From positions 1 to 33,467 of the forward strand of contig JAGFNW010000060.1 in NCBI GenBank assembly GCA_017592665.1: 33,467 nt of DNA, given 5' to 3'. Shown one piece after another: positions 1 to 6,666 of the stretch. Each line of letters opens with the position of its first letter. Positions within the stretch are counted from its first letter, which is position 1. A program made the position numbers and the translations under genes. The notes under the pieces are model-generated. The model was not told where the DNA came from. It saw only the letters and a program-made list of their open reading frames with translations, and did not search any database. This DNA is from Streptosporangiaceae bacterium NEAU-GS5 (lineage in GTDB: Bacteria; Actinomycetota; Actinomycetes; Streptosporangiales; Streptosporangiaceae).

Positions 1-485
1 ACCTGCTGGTGAAGGAGACCCATCCCCGCCGGCCCGGGCTGCGCAAGAAGGCGGCCGCCGTGCTGGCGGGTGAGCTGATGACCTCACCGGCTATCACCAT
101 CACCCCGGGCACGCCGGTTCGCACGGCTGCGCGGCTCATGCTGGCCGGCAAGATCAAGCAGCTGCCCGTCATCGACCCGGTCACGGGCCGGATCATCGGA
201 ACTCTGCACCAGGCCGACGTGCTGCGGGTGTTCACCCGCCCGGCCGGCGAACTGGTCGCGGACATCACGGCGGTGCTGCGGGAGCAGACCGACGTCGATC
301 CCGAGGCGCTCGTCTTCACCGCGGACCGGGGCGTGGTGACCGTCGGCGGAACCGTCGAGCGGTCGTCCCAGGTCAGGCGGATCGCGGACGCCATCGGTGA
401 GGTCGACGGCGTCGTGGACGTCGTGTTCGACCTGACCGTGTCCTACGACGAGCGGCCCGACGTCGTCGTGCCGCCGATGTACTGA
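1..485 (+). CDS. CBS-BON domain protein, 5' end cut off by window edge
   Basis: The reading frame is open from base 3, and GTG at 9 is probably not the true start. The first visible residues (LLVKETHPRRPGLRKK) match the linker after the first CBS domain in the paralogue at 3366-4067. What remains is therefore the second CBS domain (from GELMTSPAITITPGTPVRTAARLM to HQADVLRVF) followed by a C-terminal BON domain (about the last 75 residues, with GVVTVGGTVERSSQVRRIADAIGEVDGVVDV split around its conserved glycines). CBS pairs bind adenine nucleotides; BON domains are thought to bind membranes or lipids. The role is unknown, but CBS proteins such as Rv2626c belong to the mycobacterial dormancy regulon. 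It ends 10 bases before the next CBS gene, so the two probably form an operon. Confidence 0.85.
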   Translation, partial: LLVKETHPRRPGLRKKAAAVLAGELMTSPAITITPGTPVRTAARLMLAGKIKQLPVIDPVTGRIIGTLHQADVLRVFTRPAGELVADITAVLREQTDVDPEALVFTADRGVVTVGGTVERSSQVRRIADAIGEVDGVVDVVFDLTVSYDERPDVVVPPMY

Positions 486-495
486 GAGGTGTGTG

Positions 496-972
496 ATGGA
501 GAACCTGACCGCTGCCGAGGTCATGAGCCGTGTGCTTGTCACGGTCAAACCGGATGAGTCGCCGCTCATGGCCTGGGAGTTGATGCGCCGGGCGGGTGTG
601 CACCACCTGCCCGTGCTCGCCGCCCACGGCCGGCTGCTCGGCATCGTCACCCGCGAGGACATCGCCGCGCACTGGTCCGGAGGGCCCGACGAGCAGTCGC
701 GGCGTACGGTGCGGACGCTGCTCGCCGGCCGGCGCACTCCGCATGTGCGCCCTGACGACTACCTGAACACGATCGCCGGTGCCATGCTCGACTGCGGATC
801 CGACGCCGTGCCGGTGCTGGGGGAGGGCGGGGTCCTGGTCGGCCTGATCACCGTGCGGGATGTCCTGGAGGCGGTCGCCGGTCGCGGTGGGGCCGCCCGG
901 CCGTGCGCCGATCAGGTCAGCGGGATGTTCCGGCTGGAGCCTGTGCTTCCCCAAGCGCCGGCATCCGCCTGA
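496..972 (+). CDS. Two-CBS-domain protein
   Basis: A 158-residue protein made of two CBS domains and little else: residues about 4-60 (LTAAEVMSRVLVTVKPDESP to GRLLGIVTREDIAAHW) and about 78-135 (the linker THVRPDDYL region to GLITVRDVLEAV). There is no BON domain, unlike the neighbours. The ATG at 496 is chosen because GAGAGG at 485-490 sits a normal distance upstream; the GTG at 493 would add one residue. The likely role is sensing adenine nucleotides or a similar ligand; the partner is unknown. It directly follows another CBS gene. It ends about 40 bases before the broken hsp20, and a box-like sequence lies between them at 986-999. Confidence 0.85.
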   Translation: MENLTAAEVMSRVLVTVKPDESPLMAWELMRRAGVHHLPVLAAHGRLLGIVTREDIAAHWSGGPDEQSRRTVRTLLAGRRTPHVRPDDYLNTIAGAMLDCGSDAVPVLGEGGVLVGLITVRDVLEAVAGRGGAARPCADQVSGMFRLEPVLPQAPASA

Positions 973-1010
973 CGCCGCGTACGACGGGACCTTGGCCTCT
1001 ACGGCGTGCC

Positions 1011-1323
1011 GTGGAGCAGGACTATGTCGCCGACGGGAGGTACGTCCTGCGTGCCGAACTGCCGGGAATGGACCCCGACAAGGAGTTCGAGGTCATCGTG
1101 GAGGGCGGCGTGCTGCACATCCGGGCCGAGAAGACCCAGCAGGACAAGGAGCCCGCGGCGGTCGGAGTTCGCCTACGGGGCGCTCTACCGTTCGGTGACG
1201 CTGCCGACGGGCGCCAAGACGGAGGAGATCACGGCCACGTACAAGAACGGGGTTTTGGAGGTCGTGGTGCCGCTGGCTGAGCCGAAGAAGGTCGAGGGCA
1301 AGCGGATCGCCGTGACGCACTGA
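1011..1323 (+). pseudogene. Broken small heat-shock protein (Hsp20/alpha-crystallin)
   Basis: Two frames carry the two halves of one alpha-crystallin domain. The frame starting at 1011 encodes VEQDYVADGRYVLRAELPGM and runs to AEKTQQDKEP (about base 1154). The +1 frame, from about 1156, encodes RRSEFAYGALYRSVTLP and continues to VEGKRIAVTH, with the conserved GVLEVVVPL strand, before the TGA at 1321-1323. The switch lies between 1152 and 1162 in a GC-rich run and equals one extra base. The usual 40-50 residue N-terminal arm and a good ribosome binding site are also missing, so this looks like a decayed gene and not only a base-calling error. HspX (Acr) is the hallmark of the mycobacterial dormancy regulon, which makes its loss here notable. 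Confidence 0.8.
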
Positions 1324-1386
1324 CGGTCCCAAGCGGTCCCAAGCGGTCCCAAGCGGTCTCAAGCGGTCTCAAGCGGTCTCAAGCGG
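1324..1386 (+). repeat. Tandem repeat, 10-bp unit, about six copies
   Basis: The unit AAGCGGTCYC is repeated with an exact period of 10. A partial copy at 1324-1330 is followed by two copies with TCCC (1331-1350), three copies with TCTC (1351-1380) and a final AAGCGG (1381-1386). The variants are grouped (TCCC first, TCTC after), which suggests the array grew by block duplication after one C-to-T change. It begins right after the hsp20 stop and runs into the hairpin at 1384-1422. Confidence 0.95.
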
Positions 1387-1422
1387 ATGGGCGGAAGCCG
1401 GAAACGGGCTTCCGCCCATCCG
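1384..1422. terminator. Strong hairpin, probable bidirectional terminator
   Basis: A perfect 16-bp stem pairs 1384-1399 with 1407-1422 around the 7-base loop GGAAACG. No U-tract follows, as is common for high-GC actinobacterial terminators. It lies between the hsp20 remnant on the plus strand and the 3' end of the SRPBCC remnant on the minus strand (stop at 1425-1427), so it fits a shared terminator for two convergent genes. Confidence 0.75.
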
Positions 1423-1424
1423 GT

Positions 1425-1560
1425 TCAACCCGGTCGTTCAATACGGGAGCGGACGCCCAGCAGCATCTTCGGCTCCATCGGGAAGAATCTCGTTGGGCGC
1501 TGTGCATGTCCAGGCCGAACAGGTTCTCGATCCAGTCGTAGGTGTATGCGCCACCTCGCC
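1425..1560 (-). pseudogene. SRPBCC-family gene remnant with internal deletion
   Basis: On the minus strand, bases 1555-1497 encode GGAYTYDWIENLFGLDMHSA, the characteristic core motif of an actinobacterial SRPBCC (START-like) family. Immediately after it, in another frame, comes RFFPMEPKMLLGVRSRIERPG and a stop at 1427-1425, which resembles the C-terminal tail of the same family. The middle of the protein, perhaps 80-100 residues, is missing, and the frame is broken at the junction. The N-terminal part upstream of GGAYTYDW is not recognisable. I recognise the family from memory of its motifs; the extent of the deletion is an estimate. Confidence 0.55.
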
Positions 1561-1597
1561 CGCGCCGCCGCGACCGACCCGGATCGCCGCGGGATAT

Positions 1598-2080
1598 GTG
1601 CCGCTGTGGCCGTTCATCGATCAGAACGAGGCCCGGGCGTGGCAGCTCGCCTATCGGGCCAGAGGGCATCAGCCCCTGGCACCTCGACGCCGGACAGACC
1701 GCGCTCGCGTTCACCCAGGGCCCAAGCTCCCGCCCAGCGCGCCGATCATCGACAGCACCCGAGGCGCGGCGGCGACCATCCTGATCCTCGGGACGTTCGG
1801 CGGATGCGCGCTCAGCTCACCGGATGTGTATCAGCGGGACCGGAGCGTGGCCCAGCGCTGCTACATCATGCCGGCGATCCTGCTCGGCGTGGCCGCGCTG
1901 GCCGGCGCCCTGGTCGCCCTGGTCGGCGACGCCGCGGCCGGCGTCGGCGTGCTCTACTACGCCACGATCGCGCTGTGGTTCATCGCGACGTTGCGGCACA
2001 TCGTGAGCGCCCCGCTGCCGCCCCCGCTGACCCGTGACACTCACGAGGTCATCGACCCGCATCGGACGACCCGCAGTTGA
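1598..2080 (+). CDS. Possible small membrane protein of unknown function
   Basis: The convincing part is the C-terminal half, with hydrophobic stretches GAAATILILGTFGGCAL, MPAILLGVAALAGALVALV and GVLYYATIALWFIATL, which suggest two or three membrane helices, followed by a short polar tail. The start is uncertain. GTG at 1598 is the latest good in-frame start that keeps the WPFIDQNEARAWQLAYRARG segment; the frame is open back to 1493 but there it overlaps the SRPBCC remnant on the other strand. The ribosome binding site is weak. A clean hairpin 20 bases after the stop supports a real transcript end here. I do not recognise the family. Confidence 0.45.
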   Translation: MPLWPFIDQNEARAWQLAYRARGHQPLAPRRRTDRARVHPGPKLPPSAPIIDSTRGAAATILILGTFGGCALSSPDVYQRDRSVAQRCYIMPAILLGVAALAGALVALVGDAAAGVGVLYYATIALWFIATLRHIVSAPLPPPLTRDTHEVIDPHRTTRS

Positions 2081-2099
2081 TCTGGCCTCGACGCCGCAC

Positions 2100-2127
2100 G
2101 CCGGTGGGAGCAGCCGCTCCCACCGGC
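2100..2127 (+). terminator. Hairpin terminator after the small membrane protein
   Basis: A perfect 12-bp stem (2100-2111 with 2116-2127) closes a 4-base loop, AGCC, and is followed by CTTCGTATCT. It begins 19 bases after the stop codon of the preceding ORF, the usual position for an intrinsic terminator. Confidence 0.75.
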
Positions 2128-2241
2128 CTTCGTATCTGAACGACCTGGGGAGGGGTCCGGTGCGACGGTATCGGATGGAAATGTTCCTGGCCGCCATGAT
2201 CGCCCTGCTCGTTGCCGGAGCCGCCGTGCACCCCCTGTGGG

Positions 2242-2415
2242 CGCTCGCGGCGGATCGCCGTGCAGAGCGCGGTGGGCGGACTTGCGCTGTCGCTGGTGGC
2301 GATGGGGTTCGCCGCGTCGGGCGCGATCACGCCGGTGGCGGGCGCGATCCTGCAGGAGGTCATCGACGTGGCGGTGATACTCAACGCGCTGCGCGCGCTC
2401 GCGCCCGGCCGGGGG
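2242..2415 (+). pseudogene. Orphan C-terminus of a heavy-metal P-type ATPase
   Basis: This frame encodes [20 protein letters not shown] followed by [20 protein letters not shown] and [13 protein letters not shown]. That is the end of P1B-type (ZntA/CadA/CtpD-like) ATPases, where the last two membrane helices end in a conserved QE(V/A)[13 protein letters not shown] motif. None of the phosphorylation, nucleotide-binding or metal-binding domains is present upstream. In frame 3, a start-like GTG at 2160 preceded by GGGGAGGGG encodes a short hydrophobic peptide ([20 protein letters not shown]) that runs out of frame into the fragment, so the junction may be a rearrangement. I treat it as a remnant. 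Confidence 0.7.
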
Positions 2416-2605
2416 ACCCGGCGACATGTCGATCCGCACACGGGACAGCGTTCTCAGCGGGTTCGGGGTCGTTGGCGGGGCTCGTGCCTGCAAGCGTGGT
2501 TTCGAGGAGTTCGGTGAGGTGGGCGACGCGGATCTCGAGCGCGCGGATCCGCGCGTCCAGCTCCGCGAGGGACAGCGCCGGATAGGTCCCGGAGATCTGC
2601 CTCAT
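2381..2605 (-). CDS. Small predicted coiled-coil protein, unknown function
   Basis: A 74-residue ORF starting at ATG 2605 (or GTG 2614). It begins [20 protein letters not shown] and continues [18 protein letters not shown], which has a heptad-like spacing of hydrophobic residues and probably forms a short coiled coil. The rest (residues about 40-74) is rich in Pro, Ala and Arg. It lies downstream of, and in the same direction as, the two CBS-BON genes, about 160 bases away, and its 3' end overlaps the ATPase remnant on the other strand. No strong ribosome binding site is visible. The first half looks protein-like; the second half may be low quality. Family not recognised. Confidence 0.4.
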   Translation of the reverse strand: MRQISGTYPALSLAELDARIRALEIRVAHLTELLETTLAGTSPANDPEPAENAVPCADRHVAGSPGRARARAAR

Positions 2606-2766
2606 GGTGATCACATCCGATCAGGTTGCGGCCGACCAAATCGCTCAACCATGTGATCTGGTCATCTGGCTCGGCCCAGGTGGTCGTGACGGTGCGGCGG
2701 GGGCGGGGTGACCCGTTCGGGCCGAAGCGCGCCCGACGGCCGGGCGCGCGGGGCCATCGAGTCACC

Positions 2767-3369
2767 TCATTGGTAGTGGCGGACCCGGACGATGCCGGGG
2801 ACCGTGCGGACGAGCAGGTCGGCGATGTGGTCGACATGCTCACCGGCGTGGCCGCGAAGTTCGGCGACGCCGCCTGTGACGGTGACCTGCCACTGCGGGC
2901 CGAAGGGGTAGTTCTCCCGCAGCACGGCGACGACCTCCTCACGGAGGCTGTCGTCGGGCCGGGCGAGCATGGCCATCAGGTCGCGGCGGCTGACGATGCC
3001 GACGACCACGTCGCCGCGGACCACGGGAACGCTTTTGATCCGCTTGCCGACCATGTAGGCGATGACCTGGGTGACGTCGGTCGACTCGGTCACGGTGACG
3101 ACGTCCTCGGTCATCACGTCGGACACGCGGGCGGGCGGAGGCGCGGAGGACTCGGCGAGCGGTCGTTCATGGGCCCGGGGGTCGGGCTGGAATTCGCCGG
3201 TCAGCAGGTCCATCTCGCTGACGATGCCGGCCAGTCGTCCCGTGTCGTCGAGCACGGGGGCGGCGGTGATGTTGTGGTCGTACAGGACCTGGACGGCCCG
3301 CCGGACCGTGTCGGTCTGGCGGACGGTGATGACCGGGCTGGTCATGACTTCACGGACGAGCATGGTCAT
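2767..3369 (-). CDS. CBS-CBS-BON domain protein
   Basis: A 200-residue protein with a CBS pair at residues about 4-55 (LVREVMTSPVITVRQTDTV to GIVSEMDLLTG) and about 78-130 (VSDVMTEDVVTV to GIVSRRDLMAML), and a BON domain at about 138-198 (REEVVAVLRENYPFGPQWQV onward, with VTGGVAELRGHAG). The start is ATG 3369, whose ATGA overlaps the stop of the upstream CBS-BON gene by four bases, so translation is probably coupled. Like its paralogue, it would sense an adenine nucleotide through the CBS pair and perhaps contact membrane through BON. It is the fourth gene of the operon that starts with the nitroreductase at 7645. Confidence 0.88.
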   Translation of the reverse strand: MTMLVREVMTSPVITVRQTDTVRRAVQVLYDHNITAAPVLDDTGRLAGIVSEMDLLTGEFQPDPRAHERPLAESSAPPPARVSDVMTEDVVTVTESTDVTQVIAYMVGKRIKSVPVVRGDVVVGIVSRRDLMAMLARPDDSLREEVVAVLRENYPFGPQWQVTVTGGVAELRGHAGEHVDHIADLLVRTVPGIVRVRHYQ

Positions 3370-4067
3370 CGCCCGCCCCACTTGGGCTCGTCTTCCTCGT
3401 TCCAGTCGAGCTGGTTGATCACGTCGACGACGCCGCTGACCCGGCCGGTCATGCGGGCGGCGATCAGGGTTTCGCTGTGGCGGGCCATCCGGCCGGACAG
3501 GGTGACGATGCCCTGATGTACGGACACCTTCACGCCTGCGGTCTCCACCCAGAGCGTGCGCTCCAGGACGTCGTCGCGGACCTCGCGGGCGATGTCGGCG
3601 TCGCGGCGGACGAACAGCTTGAGCAGGTCGCGCCGGCTGACGATACCCGCCAGGTGACCGTCCTCGTCGACGACGACCAGGCGCTTGACACCGTGCTCGT
3701 CCATGAGCCGGGCCGCGGTCACGGTGATGGTTTCGGGGGTGACGGTGATGGCCGGGCTGGTCATCAGTTCGGCCGCGGTCTCGCCGGCCGCCTTGCGCTG
3801 TGCGGTGCCGTGGTCGGCGGACAGGCGGTGGCGCAGCCGGGTCCGCAGCGGAGGATGGTACCCCTCGCGGTAGTACTGCTCGCGGAATTCTTCTTTGGTC
3901 AGCAGGTCGGCCTCGGACACGATGCCGATGACGTGGTTCTCGGCGTCGACGACGGGCAGGGCGCTGACCTCGTGTGTGATGATCGCTTCGGCGATGTCCT
4001 TGAACGGGGTGCTTCCGTTGACCGAGACCACGTCGGTGGTCATGACGGCCGTTACCTTGGTGCGCAT
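3366..4067 (-). CDS. CBS-CBS-BON domain protein
   Basis: A 233-residue paralogue of its downstream neighbour and of the partial gene at the left edge. CBS 1 spans about 3-58 (TKVTAVMTTDVVSVNGSTP to GIVSEADLLTKEEF), a charged linker follows, CBS 2 spans about 98-152 (AAELMTSPAITVTPETITV to GIVSRRDLLKLFVRRD), and BON about 155-222 (VKVSVHQGIVTLSGRMARHS, ending in GVVDVINQL). AAGGAAGG about nine bases before ATG 4067 is a good ribosome binding site. Only 16 bases separate it from the acyl-CoA synthetase fusion upstream, so it belongs to the same operon. HRP1 (Rv2626c) is the nearest functional analogue in the dormancy regulon, but it lacks BON. Confidence 0.9.
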   Translation of the reverse strand: MRTKVTAVMTTDVVSVNGSTPFKDIAEAIITHEVSALPVVDAENHVIGIVSEADLLTKEEFREQYYREGYHPPLRTRLRHRLSADHGTAQRKAAGETAAELMTSPAITVTPETITVTAARLMDEHGVKRLVVVDEDGHLAGIVSRRDLLKLFVRRDADIAREVRDDVLERTLWVETAGVKVSVHQGIVTLSGRMARHSETLIAARMTGRVSGVVDVINQLDWNEEDEPKWGGR

Positions 4068-4083
4068 TGTGGCACTTCCTTCC

Positions 4084-6666
4084 TTAACGAAGCCGGCGCA
4101 GCAGGGGCGAGGGGGGCGGGTCGCAGGGGGCGAGCCGGATTCGGGCGTCCACGGCGATCGCGTCGTAGGGGGTGACGATGACGGGGTTGAGGTCGAGTTC
4201 GGCGATCTCCGGGAGTTCGTCGAGCAGGTGGGCGACGCGGGTGAGCTGTTCGATCAGCACGTCGACGGCGACGGGGCGGCTGCCGCGATAGCCGTACAGC
4301 AGGGGGGAGCAGCGCAGCTCGCGGATCATCTGCTCGGCGGTCGCGGCGGTTACCGGCGGGACTCGGAAGGAGCGGTCGGCGAGCAGATCGGCCGTGACGC
4401 CGCCCATGCCGACCATGACCAGCGGCCCGAAGGCCGGGTAGGAGACGCCGCCGATGATGATCTCGACGCCGTGCGCCAGCATCGGCTGGACGGTCGCGCC
4501 TGTCATGGCAGGGCCGAGTCTGGCGGCCATGTCGCGGTACGCCTCGCGGACCTCCTGAAGGCTGCGCAGGTCGAGGCGGACGCCGCCGGCCTCGGTCTTG
4601 TGGAGGGGGCCCTCGGCTTTGAGCACGACGGGCAGACCGAGCCGGTCGGCGGCTTGGACGGCGTCGTCGGCGTTGGTCACAGTGCGCGATTCGGCGAGGT
4701 GAACGCCATAGGTGTGGAGCAATCCTCGTACCGCTGATTGGGAGAGCCACCCGTCCGCTGGTTCGCCGCTGAGCGTCATGCGAGCGGCGCGCGCGGTCGC
4801 GCCGGTCCCGGGGACCGATGGCGTGTCGGGGCGGGCGCGCCATTCGGCGTAGCGGACGACGTGGGCGAGCGCGGAGACGGCCTGCTCGGGAAACGCGTAG
4901 CTGGGGATGCGGTCGTCGATCAGCCCGTCCTGGCCGATCACGCATGTTACGACGGGTTTGCCCACATCACGGGTGGCCTCGGCGATCGCCTTGCGGGTGG
5001 CCTCCTGTCCAGAACCGAATGGTGGCGTGTAGACGGCCAGCACCACGTCCACTTCGGAGTCGGCGACCGCGAGCGTGATCGCGCGGCCGATCTCGTCGGC
5101 GGTGGCGCCGGAGGTCAGGTCGACCGGGTTGCCGAGTGCGGATCCGGAGGGAAGTCCGGCCGAGTCCAGGCTCAGGCGCGGTACGGCCAGGCCGTGCCGT
5201 TCGCAGGCGTCGGCGGCCATGGCCTCCGGCCCGCCGGAGTTGCCGACGATCGCGACCCGCCGACCGGTCGGCAACGGCTGGGTGGCCAGCAGACGGGCCA
5301 CGTCGATCAGGTCTTGGACGGTGTCGAGGCGGATCACGCCCGAGGCGCGGACGAGCGCGTCGACGGCGATGTCGGGGGTGGCAGCGGCGGCGGTGTGGGA
5401 GCGGGTGGCGGCGGAGCCGGCGTCGGTGCGGCCGCTTTTGACCAGCAGCACGGGCTTGGTGCGACCGACCCGCTGAGCGATCCGGGTGAACTTGCGCGGG
5501 TTGCCGAACGACTCCAGATACAGCGCGATCACGTGCGTGGCCGGGTCGTCCTCCCAGTACTCGAGCAGGTCGTTGCCGCTCACGTCGGCCTTGTTGCCGA
5601 CCGACACGAACGACGACAGGCCCATTCCGGCTACGGCCAGCCGGTCGACGACCGCGGCCGCCACAGCGCCCGACTGAGACAGAAGACCGATGGCCCCCGG
5701 CCGGGCGTCCATCGGCAGGAAGCTCGCGTTGAGCCTCTGCGTCGTGTTGATGACGCCGAGGCAGTTCGGGCCGACCAGCCGCATTCCCGCGGTCCGGCAG
5801 ATCGACAGCAGTTCTTGCTCGGCGTCCGGCAGCCCGGCCTCGGCGAAGCCGGAGGTGAGCACCACAAGACCCGCCACGCCCGCGGACGCGCAGTCGCGCG
5901 CCACGTCCAGCACATGCCGGGCCGGCACCGCGATGACGGCGAGGTCGACGTGGCCGGGAACGACGCTCACTTTTGGATAGCACGGCCGGTCGGCCAGCCG
6001 GTCGGCGTTGGGGTTGATCGGATAGACCTCGCCGGGAAAATCGGCAAGGTTACGGAGGACGCGGCTGCCCGGACCGACGCCGTCGCGGGACGCGCCCACC
6101 ACGGCGACCGAACCTGGAGCGAGCAGCCGGGCCAGCGATGCGCGTTCGGCCTCGTGTTCGCGGGCCTCGATCGCGGTCACCAGCTGTGCGGTCGGCGCAA
6201 GGATGATCTTGATATGCAGGGTGTTGCCGTCGAAGGCGCGCTCGACCTCGAGTCCGAGGTCGCGCAGCACACGCAGCATGGGGGCGTTCTCGGTGAGCAC
6301 GTCGGCCGTCAGTTCACGTACGCCGTGTTCGGTGGCGTCGATCGCGACGTGTTCCAGCAGCAGGGTTCCAAGGCCGTGCCCATGGACGGCGTCGTCGATG
6401 AGGATCGCCATGTCGCCGTTGTCGAAGTATTCGGCGACGGCCACGAGCCGTCCTTGCATCATCGCCACCAGCGCATGGCCTTTGTAGCCGGGTTTGGTGA
6501 TGCGATCCATATAGCCGTGGGCGGTGGCGGTCCCTCCGGCGAAGAATCGGAGATAGGCGGAGCGGTCGGATGACCGGCTGACCAAGGCGTGCAGGGCGTC
6601 GCGGTCGTCGGGGCGCAACGGCCGCACGTGTGCGATGGCGCCGTCGCGGAGCAGCACGTCAGGCAT
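4084..6666 (-). CDS. GNAT acetyltransferase fused to ADP-forming acyl-CoA synthetase (Pat-like)
   Basis: 860 residues. A GNAT acetyltransferase domain lies at about 10-160, with the acetyl-CoA loop at 94-106 (VHGHGLGTLLLEH). An NDP-forming acyl-CoA synthetase follows: CoA-binding Rossmann domain about 185-300 (SVAVVGASRDGVGPGSRVLR), ligase-CoA domains about 320-600 with GRTDAGSAATRSHTA carrying the phosphorylatable His424, and an ATP-grasp domain about 640-860 with HKTEAGGV (His689). GNAT-first order matches actinobacterial Pat enzymes such as SlPatA; E. coli PatZ has GNAT at the C-terminus. Some Pat proteins have lost the catalytic histidine, but here it is kept. The protein could therefore acetylate lysines, make acetate and ATP from acetyl-CoA, or both. 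ATG 6666 overlaps the nitroreductase stop by eight bases. Confidence 0.9.
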   Translation of the reverse strand: MPDVLLRDGAIAHVRPLRPDDRDALHALVSRSSDRSAYLRFFAGGTATAHGYMDRITKPGYKGHALVAMMQGRLVAVAEYFDNGDMAILIDDAVHGHGLGTLLLEHVAIDATEHGVRELTADVLTENAPMLRVLRDLGLEVERAFDGNTLHIKIILAPTAQLVTAIEAREHEAERASLARLLAPGSVAVVGASRDGVGPGSRVLRNLADFPGEVYPINPNADRLADRPCYPKVSVVPGHVDLAVIAVPARHVLDVARDCASAGVAGLVVLTSGFAEAGLPDAEQELLSICRTAGMRLVGPNCLGVINTTQRLNASFLPMDARPGAIGLLSQSGAVAAAVVDRLAVAGMGLSSFVSVGNKADVSGNDLLEYWEDDPATHVIALYLESFGNPRKFTRIAQRVGRTKPVLLVKSGRTDAGSAATRSHTAAAATPDIAVDALVRASGVIRLDTVQDLIDVARLLATQPLPTGRRVAIVGNSGGPEAMAADACERHGLAVPRLSLDSAGLPSGSALGNPVDLTSGATADEIGRAITLAVADSEVDVVLAVYTPPFGSGQEATRKAIAEATRDVGKPVVTCVIGQDGLIDDRIPSYAFPEQAVSALAHVVRYAEWRARPDTPSVPGTGATARAARMTLSGEPADGWLSQSAVRGLLHTYGVHLAESRTVTNADDAVQAADRLGLPVVLKAEGPLHKTEAGGVRLDLRSLQEVREAYRDMAARLGPAMTGATVQPMLAHGVEIIIGGVSYPAFGPLVMVGMGGVTADLLADRSFRVPPVTAATAEQMIRELRCSPLLYGYRGSRPVAVDVLIEQLTRVAHLLDELPEIAELDLNPVIVTPYDAIAVDARIRLAPCDPPPSPLLRRLR

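Noticed and set aside
986-999. GGGACCTTGGCCTC, 11 of 14 (reverse strand) to the core, just before the hsp20 fragment
   Set aside because: No start codon at 36 or 58 nt and no -10 at the standard gap; the gene it would serve lacks its 5' end. It may be a relic but cannot be supported.
1324-1386. Possible CRISPR array
   Set aside because: Units are 10 bp and directly adjacent with no spacers; it is a simple tandem repeat.
4738-6573. 611-codon open frame on the plus strand
   Set aside because: Antisense to the GNAT/acyl-CoA synthetase gene; Gly/Asp/His/Val-rich composition typical of a GC-bias shadow and no recognisable domain.
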